Assembly: GCA_911728435.2 (NCBI GenBank)
Contig: OU452211.1
Coordinates: forward strand, 13,126,428-13,190,427
Length of the DNA stretch: 64,000 nt
DNA from: Apoderus coryli
Taxonomy: Eukaryota; Arthropoda; Insecta; Coleoptera; Attelabidae
Direction: 5' to 3'
In this document: in pieces, positions 55,955 to 64,000 of the stretch
Layout of the letters: each line of letters opens with the position of its first letter
How positions within the stretch are numbered: position 1 is the first letter of the stretch
Translations under genes and position numbers: made by a program
Notes under the pieces: generated by a model
Told to the model about the DNA's origin: nothing
Databases searched by the model: none
The model's input: only the letters and a program-made list of their open reading frames with translations

Positions 55955-57420
55955 TACATTTAAATCCGTTCTAGATTTAAACAGGTTCTAGTGGGCAATC
56001 CTGATAGAAACTGATAAATACAAATTAATCCCAATAGCTTTTGGATTTGCTTATAAAACCATATTAAATACGTTCTAAATGTAAACAGGTTCTATTGGGC
56101 AATCCTGATAGAATCTGATAAATACAAATTAATCCCAATAGCTTTTGCATTTGGATTTGCTTATAAAACCATATTAAATCCGTTCTAAATGTAAACAGGT
56201 TCTATTGGGCAATCCTGATAGAATCTGATAAATACAAATTAATCCCTATAGCTGTTGCATTTGGATTTGCTTATAAAACCATATTAAAACGTTCTAAATG
56301 TAAACAGGTTCTAGTGGGCAATCCTGATAGAAACTGATAACTACAAATTAATCCCAATAGCTTTTGCATTTGGATTTGCTTATAAAACCATATTAAATCC
56401 GTTCTAAATGTAAACAGGTTCTATTGGGCAATCCTGATAGAAACTGATAAATACAAATTAATCCCAATAGCTTTTGGATTTGCTTATAAAACCATATTAA
56501 ATACGTTCTAAATGTAAACAGGTTCTATTGGGCAATCCTGATAGAATCTGATAAATACAAATTAATCCCTATAGCTTTTGCATTTGGATTTGCTTATAAA
56601 ACCATATTAAAACGTTCTAAATGTAAACAGGTTCTATTGGGCAATCCTGATAGAAACTGATAACTACAACTTAATCCCAATGGCTTTTGTATTTGGATTT
56701 GCTTATAAAACCATATTAAATCCGTTCTAAATGTAAACAGGTTCTATTGGGCAATCCTGATAGAATCTGATAAATACAAATTAATCCCAATAGCTTTTGC
56801 ATTTGGATTTGCTTATAAAACCATATTAAATCCGTTCTAAATGTAAACAGGTTCTATTGGGCAATCCTGATAGAATCTGATAAATACAAATTAATCCCTA
56901 TAGCTTTTGCATTTGGATTTGCTTATAAAACCATATTAAAACGTTCTAAATGTAAACAGGTTCTAGTGGGCAATCCTGATAGAAACTGATAACTACAAAT
57001 TAATCCCAATAGCTTTTGCATTTGGATTTGCTTATAAAACCATATTAAATCCGTTCTAAATGTAAACAGGTTCTATTGGGCAATCCTGATAGAATCTGAT
57101 AAATACAAATTAATCCCAATAGCTTTTGCATTTGGATTTGCTTATAAAACCATATTAAATCCGTTCTAAATGTAAATAGGTTCTATTGGGCAATCCTGAT
57201 AGAAACTGATAACTACAAATTAATCCCAATAGCTTTTGCATTTGGATTTGCTTATAAAACCATATTAAATCCGTTCTAAATGTAAACAGGTTCTATTGGA
57301 CAATCCTGATAGAAACTGATAACTACAAATTAATCCCAATAGCTTTTGCATTTGGATTTGCTTATAAAACCATATTAAATCCGTTCTAGATGTAAACAGG
57401 TTCTAGTGGGCAATCCTGAT
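55955..57420 (+). repeat. Right satellite array, 110 bp units (104/109/110 variants)
   Basis: ACAGGTTCTATTGGGCAATC or the GTGGGC variant recurs at 55981, 56085, 56195, 56304, 56414, 56518, 56627, 56737, 56847, 56956, 57066, 57176 (AATAGG), 57286 and 57396. Length variants come from a GCATTT deletion (104) and a one-base difference at AAAACG/AAATCCG (109). CCATATTAAA in each unit resembles the CATATTAAAAC beside the left TIR. Confidence 0.95.
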
Positions 57421-57729
57421 TCATACTAATTATTTCAAATATGTTTTTAATTTGGAATTGCTGTTTCAAATACACACTATGAACCGTATTAATCCATATT
57501 AAATTTTTTTTTATATGGTTCTATCTGGCATTTTCAACAGGGTACAGTTGAAAAGGAGTGAGTGCAGCTTAAGTCATGCTGTGCACATGACTCATCTGTC
57601 TTATACACTTATCCTTACATACAATAACAATAAACATAGAAACTACGGTAATTATACAAGAACACCACAACAATTCATCTATTATAACAAAAAAAAAAAA
57701 AAATCAATAAACCAATAAACCAATGAAAT

Positions 57730-58209
57730 TCAGGATAGAAAAATTCTTTTTACTTCATTCAAAAATCCATTTAATCCTAAATGAAGCAGGTGGTGAGGCA
57801 GAGCATTATACACGGAGGCAACGTCGTAAGTAAAGGACCGTTCGAACATGCCAGTCCTGTGGATCGGAGGTGTTAATCCACCCCTATGACGTAAATTAAG
57901 GTTGTGCACATCTGTACGGAAGGATATTTTGTTATATAAATAGGTGGGAATTTTAGTCCTAATCAATTTATAGTAAAAACAGCTTCGATGTAACAACCGC
58001 CTTTCTTTCATATCCATCCAACCAGCGTCCCTCAATTTGTGACTAACTGGCATTCCTTTGCGAATTCCATATGCAAAACGCAGGCAATACTTTTGAATTT
58101 TTTGTATTTTCGCAGAAGTAGCGGCTGTTAAGCATGGACCATAAACCAGATCACAGTGGTTAAAATTAGAGAGTACAATAGAGTCACACAACATCAATAC
58201 CGAAATCAA
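57730..58209 (-). pseudogene. LINE C-terminal coding fragment
   Basis: 160 codons of the post-RT region: 'FNHCDLVYGPCLTA', 'YCLRFAYGIRKGMPVSHKLR', 'FRTDVHNLNLRHRGGLTPP' and 'FERSFTYDVASVYNALP', ending at a stop at 57730. It aligns by eye with 'FNFCDVVYGPCLDC' and following sequence at 44116-44600, so it is the same LINE family. The 5' end coincides with the target duplication at 58210. Confidence 0.88.
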
Positions 58210-58811
58210 TAATTTTTGTCGTGTATTTTTAACACCAATTCAACTAGTTAAATATAACATTTTTTACATTTTATTTTTTTTTTATTTTACCCCTTTTTTT
58301 ACTATTTACGAATGCCTATGTAAATAGAAATTTTATTCTGCATTTTTTAGGTTATCTTATATGAAAGCTATATATATATATAAACATTTTTTTTTTCGTT
58401 TTTGACCCTTTTTTAAGACTATTTTCGAGCGCCTGTGTGAACTAATTCTTTTATGTAACATTTTTTAGGTTATATTCTATCACAACGATAAAAAATTATT
58501 CAATATTTCGGATAAGTTTAAGAACTATGATTTTTTTAAATTTTTGAACCCTCTTTTAAACCCTTTGCCTACGCTCAATGTTTCCCAAAATCTAATCAGC
58601 TCCTTGCCATGTCCAATAGTATTTTTGTACCAAATTTGGTTAAAATCTGTTAAGCGGTTTTTGCGTTTTCGTGGATACAGACAGACAGACATTTTTTTAA
58701 AACTACTTATTTATGTATAAAATGACCAAAAACAAATATTTCCGGTGAAATTAAAAAAAAAATTTTTTCATGAAACTAATAGTCTCCATATACCTATTAC
58801 ATATATGATAT
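58210..58811. repeat. Right part of a degenerate-repeat fragment in TIR element copy 2
   Basis: Continues 47145-47286 after the LINE insertion; ends with the CAGA tail and ATATGGAGAGCTA. Confidence 0.75.
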
Positions 58812-59899
58812 GGAGAGCTAAGAATATTCACAAAAAAATAACTAAGCAGCCAAAGATTAACTTATTAATCTTTGGTAGTATCAAAGATTAAATTAAATTT
58901 AATATATTAATTCTCTTCAAAACAAAATCAGTAGGTATGAAAACAATGAAAATCGCAATAACAGAGACAGACTATTATAATAGGTATACGTAATATAATA
59001 TAGGTAGCAATGATAATTTTTTTATTATAGGTAGGTATTATAAGATCTACAACAATCTTGTTACATCTTTGCCACATTGTCTACGTGAAATATTTAAAAT
59101 ATATGTAATAAATTGAAAAAGTACCTAGTCCATTCTTAACTGGAGTTATAATTTTGACAAAGAATAATGTACATTAATACCTATTTGATTTCGGTATTGG
59201 TATAAAAGTCTAATATCCACGAAATAAATTTAATATAATAATCATTAATCCATGCCATACAACATGTTTCAAGACTAGACCAGTCCCATAATCAGTGGCG
59301 AGCAATAATTAAATCAAAAGCTTTTAGCTTTTATATATTTAGATTTTTTTATATTCATCAACAAATTATTACAATGGAGTCAAAAGTATGTTTCTATCTA
59401 AAAGCTTTTCATTTAACGATTGTTCGCCACTGATCATGGGACTGGTCTAGTCTTGAAACATGTATGACATGGATTAAATATTATTATATTAAATTTAATT
59501 CATAGAGATTAGGCTTTTATTTCAATACTGTACTTGTAATAAATCACCCTGTGTGTTTCTTTTACCGACGAATCGGCAACAGCACGACACACACCACATT
59601 CGCTTGTTTTTTTTTCTACCCTCCCTGCGTATCCCCTCCAGATTAATACAGAATTTCATCAATTTCTCTCTCTGACAATACAGCATTGCCGGTGCATATC
59701 TGTTGCAAATGATGTAAATAATTGTTATACGTTGCGTTTTGTTTCTGATATTAATAAACTACAAAACGGTTTCTGGCTGTGACAATACTGCTCTATGCTG
59801 TACACGCTAGTATACGCCACGTAGTGGCAGGCATACTTAGAGATGTTCTGATTTTAATGCATTGGGCTGACTATCTATTGTGTAGATTAATCTTTGGTG

Positions 59900-60235
59900 T
59901 TGTGGTGTAAAAATGAAAGTATCATTCCTGGTATTAAATATTTTCAGTAAGTTATTGTTTCGGGTTTCTAACAGTCTCAGTTTGAGTCAATATGATACCA
60001 TTGACATGATACTCATTTTTAGCTTGACAAAAAAAAGACATGATGTTTGGATGCGGGCATTGGGATCCTAGTACAGAAAATGTATGTGATGGGAATGTCA
60101 TATGCAGTAAGCATTTCGCTGCAGAAGATATCATTTGTAGAGAAGACGGCAAGAGGATCACCCTCGTACCCGATGCAGTTCCCAAACTTTTGTTGAAAAG
60201 AAGAGATTATGTAAATGAGAATGGAAGTTAAATTC
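59900..60235 (+). pseudogene. THAP zinc-finger fragment, frameshifted
   Basis: 'KRHDVWMRALG' in one frame and, after a one-base shift near 60060, 'HWDPSTENVCDGNVICSKHF' and 'LVPDAVPKLL' in the next. This is the second half of a THAP DNA-binding domain (W...PS...VCSKHF...PDAVP), including its Cys and His ligands. The first CxxC part is not found upstream, where the 2.8 kb TIR element ends at 59896. It ends 'RDYVNENGS' at a stop. THAP domains occur in P-type transposases and host regulators; which applies is unknown. Confidence 0.6.
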
Positions 60236-60354
60236 TTAATCGTTTGATATCAAGACACTGTTTACTTAAAAGCAGTCTGTCAAAAATGCATGATATGTAT
60301 GTCAAGAATATATTTCCTACGTTGTGTAGGTATACAAAGTTCGTTTGAATACTG

Positions 60355-60546
60355 TTGTTAAACTGGAGTATACTTAATTATAGAATCCTCCATGAAATTG
60401 CTGAGAATAAAAGTTCTACCAACCATGTTTTGTCACAAAATACTATTGCGAGTAGTACGGATGATATGGAAGTGGTTTACATGGACACGGAAAATATTCG
60501 TGAAATCACTGTTTCTTGCACCCCTTCTTTGAAGGCTGTAGAGAGG
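60355..60546 (+). pseudogene. Possible downstream exon of the THAP gene
   Basis: Open to GAGAG/GTAAGAG, a good splice donor at 60546-60547. Encodes 'HEIAENKSSTNHVLSQNT' and 'DDMEVVYMDTENIREITVSC'. Ser/Thr/Glu-rich linker-like sequence; assignment by proximity only. Confidence 0.3.
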
Positions 60547-60962
60547 TAAGAGGCCTAAGGTGGTAGTATAAACAAACAAATATTATATAATAATAAAATA
60601 AATAATTAGAATGCTCAAGTTCTTACGATATTTTCCAATATTAGAATTTTTACTTATTTCTCGTTTCTGCTTAGATTTATTATTATTGGGTTGTACCTGT
60701 TAGACAATAAAGTATTTATATATTTAATGTAATTTTTTATTTCTTAAATTCCCTTATTCCATTTTTTTATTTGAATTACCAAATGGTAAAATTTAATTTT
60801 AAATATACCTATAACAGTAATATTACATTTAATCAAAGCCGGTCCTGTTGAAAAATAAGTGACTGGTGATCATGCGCATTATGGACAGCTCTACACTTTT
60901 GGTTACATTTTTGTACTACGGGATTATCATTCTAGAGTATATATATATATATATAATATAAG

Positions 60963-61005
60963 ATTTCTGTGGTTATGTCCTATGGTTTGGCGTTTTGGGG
61001 TGGCG
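60963..61005 (+). pseudogene. LINE fragment, left of the Transib-like insertion
   Basis: Encodes 'SVVMSYGLAFWGG' up to the TGGCG target site. It follows a (TA)n run at 60936-60958. The right half resumes at 62659 in the same frame. Confidence 0.75.
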
Positions 61006-62653
61006 CACAGTGGTACAAAATCCCGAAAAGCTGGCCAAAATCTTAATTTCACCTTGATTTGAACAAGATTTTGTAGAATAGGCTTTTATAATTGCAGATT
61101 ACAAAAAAAGTGGTGAATTTAAAAAAAAAACAAAATGGCGGACTTAAAATGGCTGGAGACTTTTAGAAAACTTGCTTAAACAACTTAAATTTAATTACCA
61201 ACAAAAATCATTTCAAAACTGAAAAATGATAATAGAGAGGCAAAAATATACAGGGTGATTTATGGTTGATGTTGGGTTCGACGATTATTAAGAGACATAT
61301 TTACGATCATCCTAAAAATTTGGTTACTTATATACAGTCAATATAATATATTACCCAAAGATTTTTATATTTTTGCCTAGTTACAGGGTAGGTAATCGCA
61401 ATTGATCTTAGTGTGAACTATACTTTTTCAAATGATATATCATGCTCCTATTGGTAAAAATAATGAGGAAAAAGTTTACAATTCTTTCCACGGCTGGTTT
61501 GTCGAAGCAATTGATATTGATTTTTGGAAAGTCTTGTTTCAATTAGCAATGAAAAAGCTTCATCCTCAGAAAGTGTTCTCTCTTGAACCGAATTAATTGA
61601 TTTTCTGTACTTGGACGGTTTAGTAGGTGTAACAAACGTAATTTCATGTAAAACATATGCAGAATCCAATTTTCCCTCAGCTCTTAACTTCATATGTGTT
61701 GCATACGTTAGTTCATTGCTACTTCTTACTTTACGAATTTCCTCAGTTTTTCTCCGCATTGTTCTCTCACTATTATAGATTCGGAAAAAGAGCATGAAGG
61801 ACGACCACTTCTAGGAATACTCGAAATTGGTTTCTGCTTATCGTCATTGATCACAATAGTCATTTCGTTTAGCCAGTTTTGAAATTTGCCTAAAAACTTA
61901 TCCTCGGTTCGGTGCACTTCCTGCAACTTCATTTTTATTTTTTGTACGGTATTACATAAATTAGTTTTATCACTCTCAGTTAATTCAAAATCGCACTTAT
62001 ATTTTCTATTAATTTCGTTTTGCACAATGTCACATATGTCCTTGATATTTTGATTCAAGTGGCCCTTTATTAAAAAAAAGAGCGGAAATGCTCCGATATT
62101 TCGTGCATTTAGGTTTTAAAAAAAATCCAAAGGCAGAGTGGCAGCTAGTGGCAGACAAATGTCACTTTTCTTGAATAAGTAGACAACAATAATCAATATC
62201 CAACAAGATTTGTTGCGGAATTCCGTGGAATTTTTTTTGTATCTCTACCAAAATAAATAATATGTTCTTGAAAGGTTTAACTTTTTTTTGTATTTTGTAC
62301 TTAAATTATTAATTAGCAATAAATAATTAATTATTATTACTAGCATATTCGAATACTACGTACCTTTCCCTACTTCAGCCATTTTGTTTTATTAAAAATG
62401 AATTAAATCTACACTATTTTAGGTACTCGCAAACTAAAGCCTATTTTTAAGCGCATGCGTGTTTAACGATCCCACTTGTTCGAGAGTCACTTTCGTACTG
62501 CGTATCGCGGCAGGTCATTGACCTTGAGACGTATGTTTAACGCTACGTGATACTCTACTATGTTGCCGAACTTATGTAATTGTAAAAATCCGCATTTTTA
62601 GAAAAACTTTATTAATGGTTTTGACCAGCTATTTAGACTTTTGTACCACTGTG
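61006..62653 (-). mobile_element. Transib-like transposon with CACAGTG ends
   Basis: Both ends read CACAGTGGTACAAAA inward, and similarity continues over about 37 bp (AGCTGG.CAAAA). A 5 bp GC-rich duplication TGGCG flanks it (61001-61005 and 62654-62658). CACAGTG-type termini and 5 bp GC-rich duplications are hallmarks of Transib transposons, relatives of RAG1. Excision with one TGGCG restores a LINE frame across the site. At 1648 bp it is too short for a full transposase (about 600-700 aa) and keeps only an N-terminal coding remnant. Confidence 0.82.
61448..62058 (-). pseudogene. N-terminal part of a Transib-like transposase
   Basis: Two overlapping frames: 'MNQNIKDICDIVQNEINRKY' to 'SGRPSCSFSES', then after a one-base shift near 61765 'RTMRRKTEEIRKVRSSNELT', 'RKSINSVQERTLSEDEAFSL' and 'LIETRLSKNQYQLLR', stop at 61448. 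The GRP...F.ES...RR.TEELR and DEA..L..E..LS..QY..LR pattern is one I associate with the N-terminal region of Transib/RAG1-like transposases, which agrees with the element ends. The DDE core is absent, so the copy is non-autonomous. Confidence 0.6.
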
Positions 62654-62903
62654 TGGCGCCTCAGAATGGAGACAGATTTTTATAAAACAAAAAAAGATAA
62701 TAAGAGCAATGATGAGTGTTGCTCCTTCGACATCGTGCAAAAGTTTCTTTAAAAAATTGAAAATAATGACATTTCCATGTCTTTATATATTTTCACTAAT
62801 TATTTATACCATTAACCGAGTGGACTGTCGGCGCAGGTCTGATATTCATCGGTATGACACGCGCTCGGGTGGGGACTTGGACGTTCAATTTTCTAGATTA
62901 AAG
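62654..62903 (+). pseudogene. LINE fragment, right of the Transib-like insertion
   Basis: Continues 'SEWRQIFIKQKKIIRAMM', 'APSTSCKSFFKKLKIMTFPC', 'LYIFSLIIYT' and 'RYDTRSGGDLDVQFSRLK', the typical C-terminal region of Jockey/CR1-like LINEs. It is cut at 62903 by the third TIR-element copy. The transposon insertion therefore postdates the LINE. Confidence 0.82.
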
Positions 62904-63475
62904 CAAAGATTAATCTACACAATAGATAGTCAGCCCAATGCATTAAAATCAGAACATCTCTAGGTATGCCTGCCACTACGTGGCGTAGACTAGCGTGTAA
63001 AGCATAGAGCAGTATTGTCACAGCCAGAAACCGTTTTGTAGTTTATTAATATCAAAAACAAAACGCAACGTATAACAATTATTTAGATCATTTGCAACAG
63101 ATATGCACCGGCAATGCTGTATTGTCAGAGAGAGAAATTGATGAAATTCTGTATTAATCTGGAGGGGATACACAGGGTGATTTATTACAAGTACAGTATT
63201 GAAATAAAAGCCTAATCTCTATGAATTAAATTTAATATAATAATATTTAATCCATGTCATACATGTTTCAAGACTAGACCAGTCCCATGATCAGTGGCGA
63301 ACAATCGTTAAATGAAAAGCTTTTAGATAGAAACATACTTTTGACTAAATATTTCACGTAGACAATGTGGCAAAGATGTAACAAGATTGTTGTAGATCTT
63401 ATAATACCTATAATAAAAAAATTATCAGTGCTACCTATATTATATTAGGTATACCTATTATAATAGTCTGTCTCT
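62904..63475 (-). mobile_element. 2.8 kb TIR element, copy 3, truncated
   Basis: Starts CAAAGATTAATCTACAC and matches the right end of copies 1 and 2 in reverse orientation as far as GTCTGTCTCT at about 63475. One arm of the internal palindrome is missing. The other terminus is absent. Confidence 0.82.
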
Positions 63476-64000
63476 TCATCAGGTATAAGTTCCACTTTAT
63501 CGGTTTAGGTACTTAAATTTTACTTCTATTTAATGTTTCTTCGGGTAAATAATAAGTTCGGTAGGAATAGGGCTTTGGGTATGAAACAAAAAATATAGAA
63601 AATAGAAATTTGATATAGGGGTAGTTCTAAGCATTTACAAGTTTGTGACGTGTAGCGATTTTCGATGCCGCCCCCGGAGGTATACATGAGGGCGGCGCAA
63701 TGCCGTTTTAAATATCTCGTTTCGCTTTCTTGGAAAATAAAAAATTATAACTGATAACTGAAACTTAGTACTTAATACGTGGGCGTAAGAGGTAAGCTCA
63801 CTTCACAGGTCTCTATTAATGAAAGAAAGTTAACATTTTGAGCATCTGCGTAAAATTAAATGTATCCGTTTGGTGGGTAGTTTTGATTACAATAAGTCGG
63901 TGCCAAGCCCAAGCCCGAAACAAAATAAATCTATATTTACCTACTACCTATTTGGCTTGGTACCGACTATTATGTGCATTGTTGTCTTTTGAATGATATT
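63476..64000. other. Unassigned sequence with a terminal hairpin
   Basis: No ORF recognised. A hairpin at 63895-63968 pairs AGTCGGTGCCAAGCC with GGCTTGGTACCGACT (one mismatch) around a ~44-base loop. Confidence 0.5.

Larger units (their letters stand above)
47362..57542 (+). mobile_element. 10.2 kb transposon with two satellite arrays and cargo gene
   Basis: Ends CCCTGTTGAAAATACCGTAT on the left and the inverse of CCCTGTTGAAAATGCCAGAT on the right, about 30 bp with four or five mismatches, flanked by TA (47360-47361 and 57543-57544). It sits in the 3' untranslated region of a LINE. Inward from each end lies a tandem array, 182 bp units on the left and 110 bp units on the right. The centre carries an intact six-exon DUF4806-like gene and an overlapping transposase-like ORF, both on the plus strand. 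I do not recognise the superfamily; the ends do not match the CACTA signature. The gene pair suggests a two-gene transposon whose transposase is now truncated. Confidence 0.8.
47287..58209 (-). mobile_element. 5'-truncated LINE carrying the 10.2 kb transposon
   Basis: Flanked by TAATTTT on both sides (47280-47286 and 58210-58216). The 3' tail at the left is an AAT/ATT microsatellite (47287-47311), as in the LINE at 43838. Without the nested transposon the LINE is about 740 bp: 160 codons plus 3' untranslated sequence, a normal 5'-truncated insertion. Confidence 0.88.
46155..59896 (+). mobile_element. 2.8 kb TIR element, copy 2, expanded by nested insertions
   Basis: Left end CAAAGATTAATGTACAC at 46155 and right end inverse at 59896, collinear with copy 1. 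It preserves the empty site of the foldback. At 47287-58209 a LINE is inserted, itself holding a 10.2 kb transposon. Net length without these is about 2.81 kb. Unlike copy 1 there is no matching duplication at the two ends (left flank is LINE, right flank GTGTTGTGG), so the locus has probably been rearranged. Confidence 0.85.

Noticed and set aside
47362..57542. CACTA/EnSpm assignment for the 10.2 kb transposon
   Set aside because: The ends read CCCTG with TA flanks rather than CACT(A/G) with a 3 bp duplication; the transposase catalytic part needed to decide is missing.

Overview
The window is insect nuclear DNA: AT-rich, with spliced genes, TAGGTACCTA-type microrepeats, and insect-type LINE, Ty3/Gypsy, pogo and mariner elements. 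I lean to an aphid-like hemipteran (moderate to low confidence). Nearly all of it is transposable-element DNA nested several levels deep. I count one probable host gene, one intact gene carried inside a transposon, and many transposase or reverse-transcriptase remnants.

Layout. 1-1810: two abutting LINE fragments on opposite strands. 2.7-8.7 kb: a pogo-like transposase ORF of 601 codons with a shortened catalytic core; beside it lies a non-coding element of degenerate ~115-140 bp units, which itself received a Penelope-like insertion (13 bp TSD) and a mariner (TA TSD, 30 bp TIRs). 8.9-9.2 kb: T-rich tract and tRNA-like SINE head. 11.3-35.2 kb (minus): a lysine-rich gene with three phase-compatible exons. 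Its second intron holds a 16.5 kb pogo element (11580-28089, TA TSD) that has taken in at least four other elements: a 5.2 kb TIR element that itself contains a 2.3 kb foldback, a 2.3 kb AT-rich TIR element, a 2.6 kb TG...CA element, and a 3.6 kb copy of the degenerate-repeat element. Its first intron holds another long-TIR element with a second foldback, a 178 bp tandem array and a ~724 bp tandem duplication.

36.3-46.2 kb: a LINE reverse transcriptase, a P-element-like transposase scrap, a full-length Ty3/Gypsy element with near-identical LTRs, and a frameshifted LINE. 46.2-59.9 kb: a second copy of the 2.8 kb TIR element, carrying a 5'-truncated LINE, which in turn carries a 10.2 kb transposon (47362-57542). 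That transposon has ~30 bp TIRs, a 182 bp satellite array at its left end, a different 110 bp array at its right end, and between them an intact six-exon gene (345 aa, DUF4806-like) overlapping a truncated transposase-like ORF. 60-64 kb: a broken THAP fragment, then a LINE fragment cut by a Transib-like element whose ends read CACAGTG with a TGGCG TSD, then a third copy of the TIR element.

Removing the nested insertions gives consistent element lengths (two TIR-element copies at about 2.81 and 2.85 kb; pogo at about 2.8 kb) and restores reading frames at three insertion sites. That internal consistency is the main support for the nesting model. Family names rest on motif recognition, not on searches.
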